Below, one piece after another: positions 22,885 through 36,189 of a stretch of DNA of 64,000 nt. The stretch's first letter is position 1. Every line of letters begins with the position of its first letter. The notes beneath the pieces were generated by a model. The model searched no databases and was not told the DNA's origin. It saw only the letters and a program-made list of their open reading frames with translations. Source of the DNA: Rotaria sordida (lineage: Eukaryota; Rotifera; Eurotatoria; Philodinida; Philodinidae); contig CAJNOL010000110.1 in assembly GCA_905250125.1 (NCBI GenBank), forward strand, positions 8,800 through 72,799. Reading direction: 5' to 3'. A program made the position numbers and the translations under genes.

Positions 22885-23157
22885 TCATTTTATTTTCATA
22901 TCTAACATCAAAAAAGAAAAATCTTTCATTGTTTTTATGCACATAAAAAACTGAAGAAAAAAAAAAAAGAAAGAAAGAAATCACAAAAATATAAACACAT
23001 CACAGTAATTATAAACGGGCTTGTCACATATGTATGTGCACGAAAAACAAACTAATCAAGAGGTTAAGATAATAGGCTGGATTGTAATGATTTGTAGAGC
23101 TTTTTCTTTTAAAATACATCTGACCATAATATTCATGTAAAATCTATTGCATATTTC

Positions 23158-25152
23158 TTACTCTGAAAGTATTGTTGTAGTTATAGTTTTATCTCCTGAT
23201 GCCAATGTATGAAAATTCTGTGGTAAATCACTTAATATTTCACTCATTACTTCATGAAATTGAAGTGGTTTTTCCATAAAAAAGAAATGTGCAGCATTAT
23301 GAATAATCTATAAATAAATAAAAAAACAAAAATCAAAACTTTTGTTTTATTTTCTCATACTTTAATACAAGTATTATTTAGACCACGTTGATGAAGAATT
23401 TGATGTGCAGCTGTATTATCAATATTCGTTCGTGAACCATAAATAAATACAAGTGGAATATCATCGGATATACCTTCTATACGTGAATGATCAGTTTGAA
23501 CAATTGGATCTTTTGCCCAACCATACCATGATGCTAATGCTTGAAAACCTAAATCACCACTTTTTGTTTGTTTAAAAGAAAAAGAAAAGACAATCTTTAA
23601 ATATAATGTTGCTTTTTTTTTAACGTAATATTATTCTACCTTGCTGATTGAACATTAACATAATATAAATATTCATAAACTGCATTAGATTTTTCAGTTG
23701 AAGAATCCATTGGTGCTAAACGTTTCCAACGTGGTGCAAATATTTTTAATAATGGTAAACCTAAATAATGTATATAAAAATTTAATTGTAACATAAAACT
23801 TTCATTGAAATTAAAGAATTGTTTATAGTATAATATCTTTTTCTCTCTATTGCTCGATTCTTCTAGATCTTATTGTGTCTATTATTGGCAAATTAATCAT
23901 TTGATTCAAAATATACTCTTTAACTTTTGATAATATTTATATTTATAAAGAAAATGCTTCGAGTCTTTTTTTTTTATTATTGTTTATCATTTAGAAAGAA
24001 AAATACCTACAAGCACTACATGCCTTCGGAGACTAATCTATATTAAAAATAAAAGAAAGAGACTAATAAGATGATTATTATATTAAAGCTAATGATGATA
24101 GTTTCAAGGATATCATAAATGAGATATTAAGAGAATTTATTAATTTGTATTTACCTAATGGTCCAAGATAACGTAATGCAGAAAATGATGTCCATGTTTG
24201 AAAAACATAAGCAATTATTTTAATCCATAATGGTGTTCTTAAATTTAATTGATTTTCATCAGGTTTTGGATTAAAACCCCATGGATCAAGAAGAATTAAT
24301 TTTTTAATAAATTGTCCATATCTCATTGTATATAATGTAGCTAAATAAGCACCAAAACCATGACCAACTAAATAGAATTTTGTTTGTAAACCGACAGCTA
24401 TACGCCAATCTTCAATTGATTCAATAAATTTTGTTTCAGCATTTATTGAATTTTTTTGATCAAAATTTGGTCGTGATGAACGACCAAAACCAAGTATATC
24501 AAACGTATATAATGGATGATGTGCACTAAAAAAATCTATATTTTGTATCCATATACCACTAGCACAACCAAAATCATGTATAAGCACAATCGGTATAGCT
24601 GTTTGTAATGAATATAAACTTCTTATTGTCCAAATTAAATTATCACCACTAAGAATAAAAACAATATACATATATAACAATATTCAAGAATATTCTTCTT
24701 CTAACTTACCGAATACTTATATATTCACCATAATATTTTGTTTTCAAATCTAGAAATACATTTTTTTTTTTGATGAATAAAAATAAAATAATTGAATTAT
24801 TAATACCTTGATATAATTGTTCTTCAGCTCGAGCAAGCATGTCTGGTGAAATCGAGAGAAAATTTAATAGAAAACGTGAAACACGCCATGAACTTAAACC
24901 CGTTCTAGAAAATTTCAAAAATAAAAAAACAAAAAACTATTTGTTTTTTGTATTTAATATTTTCAAAATGTTTAAAGTTTTAATGAATTCTTACGTTGTT
25001 GTTGATGTTAGCTGAGGAAATTGTTCATCTTGATTTTTAACAAGACTAGAATTTGTTCGTTTATCAACAACAAATTGTAATCGATCATAATCATATTGAT
25101 CATTATCATAATTTTCATCGTCTTCAATTATATTCGGTGTATCGCCGAACAT
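23158..25152 (-). CDS. ABHD4/ABHD5-type paralogue, nucleophile Ser replaced by Gly
   Basis: Exons include 25152 to ~24995 (acidic, disordered start), ~24906-24807, ~24746-24712, ~24648-24154, ~23762-23640, ~23570-23363 and the last to 23158 (stop right after ILSE). The fold is recognisable from LIHDFGCASG, DILGFGRSSRP, the IEDWR block and LLDPWGF. The nucleophile elbow reads GHGFGA, so Ser is Gly. The conserved His is kept (NAAHFFFMEKP), but HX4D is now HX4E. Loss of Ser parallels ABHD5/CGI-58, where the nucleophile is Asn and the protein acts as a lipase co-activator on lipid droplets. I infer a non-catalytic regulatory role. A donor-like GTAAGA overlaps the stop, but no in-phase continuation was found. 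Confidence 0.85.
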
Positions 25153-25601
25153 CGTTTTATAGTATAAAATTTTGCATTTTTATATAACAATCTAAAAAAG
25201 TATATTTAAGTACGTAGGCGTTCAATGTGTATGTATAATCAAATAATATTTGATTTTTCATACATATTATTGATGAATAATAAACCACATCATTCCTATA
25301 TTCATTCTTTTTCAAGTGATGATGAAACGAACCCATGATTAAGTACGTACTCGTCTTGAGTTCTTATTTTATTGATGAATCATCGTCACCTAACAGGAGC
25401 AAGCGGGATCATTATCTCTCTAATCTCATTCTTTCATTTCTATTGGTTAAAACATAAAACACTACAATCAATGTTATTAATCTCGAACTCGTAGCGCTGT
25501 GGTCTCATATTGTTTACTTCTCTTTTTTTTCCTTCTTTTTGTTGTATTATTGAACTTCTTCAAACTAGTTGTTTGTTTTCTTGCCAATAAAATATAGAAA
25601 G
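25153..25601. promoter_or_regulatory. Shared divergent promoter region
   Basis: 449 bases separate the divergent starts of the Ser-less ABHD paralogue (-) and VPS33A (+), so the two promoters must lie here or overlap. It includes a palindromic GTACGTAC near 25344. I see no TATA element I would defend. Confidence 0.4.
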
Positions 25602-28600
25602 ATGTCAACAAAAACAGGAAATGTACCATTAAAACAAGATTTTAGTCATTTAAAAACTGGTCGTATTAATTTAACTATTTTACGTGATTCTATACTTCAA
25701 CAAATAAAACGTTGTATGAATCAATTTCAAACTGAAAAAAGTAATTTACCTAAACAATTTACAAAAGATAAATGTGTTATTATTGATGATGATATTAAAA
25801 ATTTACTTGGTCATATTCAAGCATTAAATGAACTTGGTGCAAATGATATACGAATATTTAAAGAACGTCAACATGATACATCAGATTATAAAATAACATT
25901 ATTTATTGTTCGACCAAAACCAATTTATATGGAAATAATTGCAAATATGATACGAGATGAAATGAATAAATTAACTCAATTGAAAACTAAAGAAACAATT
26001 TTAAAACAATATGGTATTATATTTGTTCCACGTCAATCACGTGTTTGTGAAGAAAAATTAAAAGAAAAAGGTGTTCTTGGTGATATTATTATAGATGAAC
26101 TTAATTTAGATTTTTTACCTATTGATACAGATTTATTATCAATGGAATCATATGATTGTTTTAGAGATTTATATTTAAATAAAGATACAACACCAATATT
26201 TAATTTAGCACATGGTCTTATTACATTACAACAATTATATGGTATTATACCAAATGTATTTGTTAAAGGTGATAAAGCTAAACAATGTTATGATAGTATG
26301 ATGAGAATGCAACGTGAAGTACCAGATAATGAAAAAAAAGTACCAACACAAATTGAAAATCTTATTTTAATTGATCGATCGATTGATTTAATTACACCAA
26401 TGATGATACCAGCAACATATGAAGCTTTATTAGATGAAACTTTTGGTAAGATTAAATAAAATTAAAAAGAGAATTGTTTGATAATATGTTTAATGAAAGA
26501 AAATAATCTGATAAATTAAGTTTTGTTTTTTTGAATGAATTATGATTTAGTATATAGATAGGAGAATCTAAGATTGTTGATGAGAACTGTATATAATATA
26601 GAATGAGAAGTCATACAAATTTCGATGAGTTTTTATCTCGTAGCAAAACTATCAGTTCTGTAATGTTAGAAATTTTCTTTTTTTTTTAATATTCCGTTTT
26701 ATGTTTTGAAAAACAGATAGAAATAAATTGAATTTTTATATGATAATTTTTTAACTTATTGAAGACTTAAAAAAGTCATTCTAGGTTCCTACATTAGAAC
26801 AAGTTTGTGTACCTAAATTCAATAGTCCATGTATCAGAGTAAGTTGGAAGGATCAACTTCGGATTTAAAAGTTTACATGAATTGATACGATTAGTATTAC
26901 GTCTTACAATCATTTGAGAATTCTACGGTATCCTATGAGATATTCTCTGTAGGTTACTATTCATGTCTAACGAGGAACATCTTCCAACTGATTAATCGCT
27001 CGTGTTCTTAGCTTATTGCTGTGGAGGTACTACATTTTTACGGTATTTTTTATATGAGTACCGTAGTCTTCCTTAGGAACACCAGAAAATCTGATTTTCA
27101 AATTGCAAATTGGAATAGACTTCTTTTGTATAGCTCATATAAACCGGTAGATTTGATGTTCTAATTTCGAGATAGAAGTACATCAAATGACTTGAAAGTT
27201 TCATAATAAACTATTCTCATTAAGGCCCCTGTTCCAAGTCGAAATTCAAAAACCAGTCTTTCTAGCATTCTTGACGGTGACCATGATATTCATTTAAGAA
27301 ACAAATACCATAAAAGTGTAGTATCTCTGCAGCAATAAGATAAAAGCATGAACACTTTTCAGAGTATTCATACCTCATTTGAGTCTACATAATGGACATA
27401 ATCTAGACTCAAAAGCAATTTATCAGTTGGAAGATTTCTCTTCTAACTGAATAAAAAAATTACGCTATATAATAAATTATTTCGAATTGATAATAGTAGA
27501 GAACCGATTGACAAGATTTTTGAAAAGTTCAAAACTAGAATTTAAATACATATTTAAAAACGAAGAAATCAGTTCCAAATATTTTCTTATAATAACAAAA
27601 TAAGAAAAATATCTATTCGTATTTTGTTTTCTTTTTAAGGCATTCAATTTAATCGTATTGAAGTTCCAACATCATCATTTAGTGCTGATTTTCGTGAAGT
27701 TCAAAAACTTGATATAACTACACAAGAAAAAGTTGCTGTTCGTTTATTAAGTACTGATAAATTATATTCTGATACACGTTATTTACATATGATATCAGTT
27801 GGTAAAATACTTCAAGAAGGTGCTCGTGCTCAACGACAATTACGTACTGATTTTGATAATCAATTTTCTGGTTCAGCATCAAATATTCAAGGTAAAAAAT
27901 TAGCTGAATTACGTGAATTTGTAACACGAATGTCAAATCAAAATGCTAAAACTCAAACATTATCAACACATCTTGAATTAGCATTTTTTATAAAACAAGA
28001 ATTAACATCTATGTATGATATGTATTTATCAAATCAATTATCAATGTTATTTTCACCAACATTACAAGATGGATTACATCATACAGATGAACGAATTGCA
28101 TTGAAAGATAATATTTTTTGTATATTACGTTATTTATCAATAATAACACAATCATTAGGTACACAATTAAAACGTAAAGATTATGATTTAATAAAAAAAG
28201 ATCTTATACAATCATATGGTTTACAATATCTTGTTTTAATACATGCACTTGAACAAGTTGGAATATTAGTAGTACCTGATATAGGTAAAAGTACATCATC
28301 AATAAAAACAAATGAAACAAATTTTGAACGTTTAAAACGTGAATTTAATTTATTACAAGATGAACAAACAATAAATGTTATTGATCCACAAGATATTTTT
28401 TATATTTACTATCAATATGCACCAATAAGTATACGTTTAATAGAAAAAATTGTTTTTCCAACAGCAATTAATATTCAAGATACAATGAATATTTTACCTG
28501 GTATAACATTTATTGATACACAACAAGTACCTATGGAATTAAAACGACAAAGACATGGTTCAACAACATCAATTAGTTCATTAAATAAACCAAATAAACA

Positions 28601-28802
28601 ACAAATTCAACAACAACAACAACAAGCTACAGAATCAAGAGTAACTTTAGTTGTTTTTATTGGTGGTGTAACATATGGAGAAATTGCAGCATTAAGATTT
28701 TTAGCTGATCAAAATCATGATTTTATTATTGCAACGACACATTTTATTAATGGAACTAATTTAATGAAATCTTTACTTGATGTACCAATTTTACCTTTGT
28801 GA
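25602..28802 (+). CDS. VPS33A: VPS33A-like Sec1/Munc18 protein (HOPS/CORVET subunit)
   Basis: Two exons (25602-26445 and 27640-28802) join in phase at ..ETFG|IQFNR to give 668 residues. The ATG at 25602 is chosen over 25569 because homology begins just after it. SM-family landmarks are visible: FLPIDTDLLSMES, LITLQQLYGIIPN, LILIDRSIDLITPM, YEALLDETFG, and near the C-terminus VVFIGGVTYGEIAALRFL followed by FIIATT..INGT, which matches VPS33A better than VPS33B. Known role: VPS33A binds SNAREs within the HOPS and CORVET tethering complexes for endosome/lysosome fusion. A Gln-rich insert (QQQQQQQ) near 28600 lengthens it over the usual ~600 residues. The single 1.2-kb intron holds a foldback repeat. 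Confidence 0.94.
26968..27458. mobile_element. Foldback repeat (MITE-like) in the VPS33A intron, copy 1
   Basis: Inverted ends carry TCTTCCAACTGATTAAT at the left and the complement of it at the right (near 27420-27436). Further internal pairs are CTTATTGCTG..TACTACATTTTTACGGTA against its complement around 27315-27345. A second copy lies in an NCKAP1 intron at about 31378-31962. No coding frame is present. Confidence 0.75.
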
Positions 28803-28951
28803 TACAGAACAATATTTGATTGTCTTTCATATTAATTTTTCCATTTTTCTTTTTTTTTTTTTTTGGTGTTATTAACAAATTGAATGATTGAAACATCTAT
28901 TTATTTTTTAATCTTTTTTTGCAAAAATTTTATTCTTTCTAGATTAAGAGA

Positions 28952-31900
28952 ATGGCTCATCAAATTAATCCTCATCAACAAAAATTAGCTGAAAAATTAA
29001 CAATTCTTAATGATAGAGGAATTGGAATGTTAACAAGAATATTTAATATTAAAAAAGTAAATTATTTGTTTCATCAAAAAGAAATATACATCATTTTTTT
29101 TTGTAATTGATATGTAAAGCTTGAAAAATTAACTAAACAATTCGTCATAGAGACTTAATAGTTTTTTTTTGTTAGAAAGAGCAAATTTTCTTCGACAAAG
29201 TTGTGTGAAAATATTTATTTCGAAATATTTACCGAAAGTCAAAAAAGTTTTAAGAACATGTTTGATTGAAAAAGTTGGTCTTATTGTTTGTCTTTCATCG
29301 GATTTTGTAGCGCTACGATAGAATATTATAAACAGGTAAAAATAAAGTTTTCAAGTTATTAGTTGAGTTCGAAATCGACATTTTTCTAATGGACTGTAGC
29401 TAGAAACAAAAAGTGTTCATACCTAATACGATATTTTCTAGCAATCGACGTTATTGAATCTCCATATTTCATATCCAATTTGAGTTTAGTGAACTCTGTA
29501 CAAAAGTACATTATATATATAAAACAGAATATTAGACATAATGAGAAAAACTTCATTGAATCTTATAGAGGAAAAACCAAGCACCGAATAAAACTATTTC
29601 CTAATAGAATCTGTAGTTTTATAAGTCGAATATTTTCATAGCACTAGAAAGTTCGTGTCATGTTGCTTACACTCACACATAATATTCCTAAAAATTTCGA
29701 AACCCGAGTGCAAGACATGTTTCCAGCCTTCAGTAAGTATTTTGAACGAAAAGTTTTTATATCATTCGTTCTTTTTTTTAAACAGGAAGTCATTTATGTT
29801 ATGAAAAAAATTGATTTCAATTGAAGATATGTATGTGACTGCTAGATTTTGTATTTGCAATAGTTTGTACCCTATATGTTTTCGATTATGCTAAATTATT
29901 ATTAGCTGCTCGATGTTTAGCCTTGGCTTGATAATATAAAGGAATTCAAACTTTCAGATTTGATATTTTAAAAAAGCTTCTGCACTAAATCAAACGAAAT
30001 ATAATAAAGACGCCAAGAAAAAAAAAAAGATTTCGATTGTAATATGAATGTGACATATTTATTTTAGGCATGTGCTGAAACAAAATCTAAACCAGCTTTT
30101 CTTCTGGATAAAAATCTTGAATCGATTCTACGTCAGATACAAAAGAAATTTCCAGCAGTTGATAAAGTACCTATATTTTATTGTTAAAAAAAAAAGTGAA
30201 AAATCCTAATATTTGAATCTTAATAGAGTCAATTTCAAACACTTACATCTATTAAAACTGATATAATCAAATCACTTGCAATATATTATTTTACATTTGT
30301 TGATCTTTTAGAATTTCGAGTAAGTTCTTCTTTGTATTTTTTTTTCCAAATTCAATTATAATAAAATTTTAATCTTTTAGGATCATGTTACCGATTTATT
30401 AACTACTATTGATGCTTGTCAAGTTCATTTTGATATTGTATGTAAATTATAAAATTTTATATTCTTCTTATTTTTATTAATATCTATCTTTCTTTTTCAT
30501 TTTTCGTTTTATTAAATATTAGGCACTTAATTATGATTTAACAAAATCATATTTAGATTTAATTTCAACATATATTTCACTTATGATACTTTTATCACGT
30601 GTTGATGATCGTAAAATTGTTCTTGGTTTATATAATATAGCAACAGATTTAATACATGGTCATGGTGATGCAAGTTTTCCACGTCTTGGTCAAATGATAA
30701 TTGATTATGAACAACCATTACGTAAATTACATGATGAATTTGTTCCTCATGTACGTTCAATTGGTGATGCTATACAATCTTTAGCACCTATATATGATCG
30801 TCGTACATGTAAAGTATCTGATTGGCGTGCAAAAAATTTACTTAGTTTACTTGCTACATCTCAAACAGCACATTTAATGGATACATCAGAAATTTTACCA
30901 TGTGAATATTTATCACAAGAATCAATTGAACGTTGGATTATTTATACAATGATTGTATGTCCACAACAATTAATAATGAATTCAAAATGTATGCAATTAT
31001 TTGAAAAAGCTTTATCAAGTAGTTTTGTTCATGTACTTTATCGTGATGAATTATTATTAACACATCAATATTTACATCAAAATTTAGATATTTATAAATC
31101 ATATAGACAATTAAAATTAACTGAATTATTAAATGATACATTTAAAAAAGCAATTACTGATCAACCTTTATATAGACGTGAAAGACGAAAATATATTCGA
31201 CCACAATTAAAAGAATTATCTTTAGTTTTTGCTGATCAACCAGCATTACTTGGTAAATAAAAAAGAAAAAAGAAAAGCAAAGATTTTTATTTTAAAAGAA
31301 TTAAACAATTAGTCATCATTGTCATAGTATGATGATTTTTGTAGTTGAATTAAATTTAAAAGATTTCAATCTTTATCTTACGAGAAAAGTTTCCAACTGT
31401 TTAATCACTTTTCAGTTGAGACTATGTGCATCATGTAAATCCTAATAGATTATGAATACCCTGAGAAGAGTTTGGGCCCATCGCTTATTGCTGCCAGCAT
31501 ATTGTATTTTAACGGTATTTTTCAACACTGTTCCATCGAGACAGAACTTGACGAGAATAGTTTATTGTAAAAGTTTCAGATCTTTTGATTGGCTTCTTTT
31601 TGGAAATAAGAACATCAAATCTGCTCCTGTATATAAGCAGTGTGAAAGGCAAGCTTTTATCCAAGAATAGGAACAATGAAAATATCTGAAAATTGCACAG
31701 TAAAGTATTTTCAATGGGATCAGTCTCTATGGAAAGCTTCAAGTTGAAGTTCGAAAATGAGTTTTCCTAGTGTTTCTGACGGGTATCATGGGATTAACTT
31801 GAAAAATACCATAAAAATGCAACATCTCAGCATCAGAGTAAGCTATGAACCTAAATTCTTTTCGAAGTATTAATAATCCATTAAGACCTACATGGCACGC

Positions 31901-34900
31901 ATAGTTCCAATCTAAAGGCTTTTAATCAGTTGAAGGACATCCCTCGTTAGAATAAAAAAAGTTGATAGTGCTTAGGCTGTAAAAAGAGATTTAGAATAGA
32001 GGATAGGAATATAAATTTCGATGGATAGTTATAAACTTCTCGTATTTGTGAAAAGATTGTTTCCGTCTTCTTGCGATAATCTTAAACTCTACAATTTATC
32101 AGACTTCACCTGTGTGATTGCTTGAATTCTTGAAAAGACGTGAGTGTTTTCTTGAAATTTCACAAGAAAAACAAGACTATGTCATCAGTTTTTGTACATT
32201 CATTATCAAATATGAAGATCGATAGGTTATTCTTTTCCTTTTAAATTATGAATAATCTTTTGACGGTATCGGACAATACATTCTTTGTATAATGAATGGC
32301 TACTATGATCTATTGGATTTATCTAAGAAGAGAACGTCCTTAAATGTGACACTACTAGAAGCCTTATAAAGGTTCGTCCTCATGTACTGTCCTTCTCAAA
32401 TTATTACAATTTTACTGATGGTTTTTCTCTAGGAAGATATATGTAAAAAAATCGAATTACGAGATTTCAACTTGAAATTTTGCCCATAGAGTAAGTCTCA
32501 TAGATATCTATATGTTCTTCTTAAGATATAACAATTATATGTTACAAAGAAAAGTAAAGAAAGCTCAGTGCTTTCAACATTTGATATCTCAAGAAGAATA
32601 TGTCCCTTTCGACTGAAATGTTCAGAGCACTTAAACATTCATGAGATTTACCTATGAGCAAGATATCAGTTCGATTGACCAGTCACACTTGGAACGTTCT
32701 CTCGTAAGAAAAGAATATTCAATTTTTCATTTATTTTTATTTTTATTTTTTTGTTTGTAAACATTTCGATATTCATATTTTAGGTCCAAAACTTTTAACT
32801 GCTTTTACTGCATTAAGTTTAGCACGTGATGAAATCGTTTGGTTATTACGACATAGTGAAAATTTTCCAGCTAAACTACAAAAAGAAACAAATAAAAAAG
32901 CAACTGGTACAACACGAGATGATTATAGTGATCGAACATATCCAGAATTTTTATTTTATATTGGTAAATTCTTTTTGTTTTTTTGTATTTATTTATTTTT
33001 ATTTTTATTTTTTGTTCAGAGGAACTTCGTCATTTAATAACAATATATTCATCTGTAATAAAACAATATTATATTGAATGTTTATCAACACTTGATTCAA
33101 ATGATTTACAAACAAATATAAAAAATCTTAATATGTCATGTACAGAAGATGAATCAATATTATTAACATCATTTTATAATACAATAACAACATTATCAAC
33201 ATCAACAAGTGCTGATTTACGTGCATTACGTCTTGATTGGTTTCGTATGCAAGCTTATACAAGTGTAACAAAAAAATCATCATTATCATCTATATCACTT
33301 TCACATAATGAAAATTTTGCACAAATAATGAATACAATTTGTTTTCATTCAAAATGTGTTGATGATATTGAAACATTATTATATGAAACAAGTGATTTAT
33401 CAATATTTTATTTTTATTTAACACAATTTGATCATTTATTTTCATCATGTATTTATTATCCATCACAAATACGTTATGCTATTGCATTTCCATTAATATG
33501 TCAACATTTTATAAATGCAACACATGAATTATGTCCTGAAGAACGACAACAAATTGGAGATTTAAGTTTAAAAAGTGCACATGCTTTTATTGATGAAATA
33601 TGTAAACAAATAAAAAGTACTGTTTCAGAAATAGCTAATGAATATTTTCTTATGAATGAACAGGTATGATTTAAAAGAAATATATAATTATTTTGCGTTT
33701 TAATATGATAATATTATTATGACATGAGAAAAATAAAATCGAGTCTTGAAAATTAGATACTAGATGCATGTATTTCGTTCTAATAGGCTTAATTCTTTTC
33801 CATCTTTCCGTATAGACACATGAAAATACTTAAAGTTTCTATGTATTTTCAACCTTTTTTTTTCCTCATAAGAAGATCTGAATAATAAAAAAAAACAAAT
33901 TGTACCTAATGTGGTGCGTCGAATAAGTTCTATGATTGTCTAGAAGACAATAGTATGGCAATATTTAGATGAAATCTTTTATCATATCATAATTTATTAA
34001 TAAAATTATTATTTTTAGCTTTTACCTAAAAATGCAGTTATATCTCGTCTACGAAAAAAGATTCCAGCTGAACAATTATCTAAAAAACATAGTTCATCAT
34101 CTAAACATGATTCAACAACTGGTTCAAATGCTCAATCTATTAAATTATCCTTACCAGGTGATGAATCACGTCGATCAAATCGTCGTGATATGACAAAAAC
34201 TGATAAATTAATGATGGTACTTAATGAATTATGTTTTTCAATATCATATCGTAAACAAATAACCATATGGGAACATAAATTTTTACCAAATGAATATTTA
34301 ATATCACATTTAGAAAATCGTTTTAATAAATCATTATCAGAAATGGTTAATTATCGTCCACCAGCTATGGAAATAGCTAAACCATCTGAATTATTATCAT
34401 CTGTTGAATCTTATATGGATATTTTAACATTAGTTGAATCACATTGTCAAATAGATACAACAAGAATTTTTAATGAAGTACTTTTACAACAAAGTCAACC
34501 ATTAGATAGTGCAGGAAATGAAACAATAACATCATTATATACACATTGGTTTCTTGAAGTACTTGTTAAACGTATTACAATGGGTACAATTGTTTATTCA
34601 CCTATTCGTCGATCATTTGTTAGTATTCATCAACAAGATTTAACATTACCATTTGATCCTGAAGAATATGCTTCATTTAATGAATTAAGAGCATTAGTAG
34701 AATTAATTAAACCATGTAAGATTTTATTTATATTTAATTTTTATATTATTTTTAAAAAAGTTAAATTCAATAGTTGAAAGAGACAAAAAAAAGAAACTTG
34801 ACCTCATATAATTCAATTGATAATAAAATTCTGCTTAAAAAATTTCAACAATGAAAATTAACTTAAAAATTCGTTTGAAAAATAATTACAACTAAATTTT

Positions 34901-36189
34901 ATTGAATTTATTATATCACACCAATGTTTTAGCCAGCGTGAAGGTGGCATTCTTCCAAAGATCGGCTTTATAGTACCACGTACGATATGTCTGTGCTTCA
35001 AAAAATTGAGCGTTCATTCTTTCGAAATTTTAAATTGCTTTTTCAAAAGAGAAAATCTAGATAAAATACTCGATTAGACGAAATTTCTAATAAAAATCAA
35101 TTGCATTTTCGAATCTATCATGTACTTTCGATATAAGTTCTTTATCTATATGTAATACTGGTAAAACTATGAACATTGTGATTGAACTTAATCTTGATTA
35201 TGAATTTTTGGTTTTTTTTTATTTTTATTTTAGACGGTTGTAAATATTTATGTGAAATGATACTTTATCGTTGTGTACAACAAATAAATGAAATAAGAAA
35301 ATTAACTCATAGTCAACGTGATCTTTTAAATAATCTTCGTATAAATTTTGATAAACCAACACAAATGAAACTTTATTTAAAACAACTTGAACATGTTGAT
35401 TTATTATTACAACGTGTTATATTAATTGGTGTTTTATTACAATTAAAAAGTCTTATTGAAGAAGCTTTACAAGATATTTTAAATAAACGTATGCCATTTT
35501 TAATGATTACATTAGAACATTTTTATTCACAATATAAAACAACAACATTTTCAAATGATCCACAACATCATTTACTTATTAATGAAATGATATCATCAAC
35601 AGGTACATCAACAATAATTGATTCAACATTATGTCAAGCATTAATAAATCAAAAAAATTCTATTAATAATACTACAAATAATAATAATACAGATCAAACA
35701 TCAACAACAAATGAATCTGAAGAATATATACTTTCATGTTTAATTATGGTTTATATAGCTGTTGCATTACCACGTTTAGCAAGACTTGAATCAACAAAAT
35801 ATATTGTTGCATTAGATGCACATGCAAATAATTGTCATTGTTTAATACGTGCTATAAATACATTAATAACAACATTTTTTTTTGAACATGGTCAAAGACA
35901 TATTGAAGATCGTTGTAAAGAATTTCTTGCATTAGCATCTTCAAGTTTATTACGTTTAATTGATGTTGATTGTGGACAAAATACAAAATATTCAAATACA
36001 AATAATAATTCAACATCAAATAATTCAAATGGTTTATCAAATGATATTATACATAAAGAAGCAACATATATATTACTTGAAAAATTTGTTAATCAATGTC
36101 CATATTTAACACGTGATTTACTTGAAACATGTTTTCCATCGAGTGTTTTACGTAATGCTTTTTTTATTATTTCAAGTAATATCGAATGA
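28952..36189 (+). CDS. NCKAP1: NCKAP1/Nap1/HEM, WAVE regulatory complex subunit
   Basis: A long multi-exon gene. Exon 1 (28952-29056) encodes [19 protein letters not shown]; exon 2 starts at 30068 (ACAETKSKP). Further exons lie near 30227-30320, 30381-30437, 30523-31251, 32785-32964, 33020-33662, 34019-34715 and 35234-36189. Conserved blocks include [65 protein letters not shown]-like [39 protein letters not shown] and [15 protein letters not shown] near the end, all collinear with animal NCKAP1. Known role: scaffold with CYFIP in the WAVE complex, coupling Rac to Arp2/3 actin assembly at the plasma membrane. The C-terminal third has a Thr/Asn-rich insert near 35660-35720 and an Asn/Ser-rich one near 36000. 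The start lies 149 bases after the VPS33A stop. Confidence 0.95.
31378..31962. mobile_element. Foldback repeat (MITE-like) in the NCKAP1 intron, copy 2
   Basis: This copy shares with copy 1 in the VPS33A intron the ends TTCCAACTG.TTAATC and CTAACGAGG, an internal CTTATTGCTG, and a right-half block around TCTAGTGTTTCTGACGG-like sequence followed by AAATACCATAAAA. The two ends are inverted copies of each other. No transposase frame is present, and the copies are clearly diverged. Confidence 0.75.
32500..32610. repeat. Imperfect inverted repeat in the same NCKAP1 intron
   Basis: ATATGTTCTTCTTAAGATATA (near 32508-32528) and GATATCTCAAGAAGAATATGT (near 32582-32602) are inverted near-copies about 55 bases apart. 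They may mark another decayed foldback element between copy 2 and the next exon. Confidence 0.45.
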
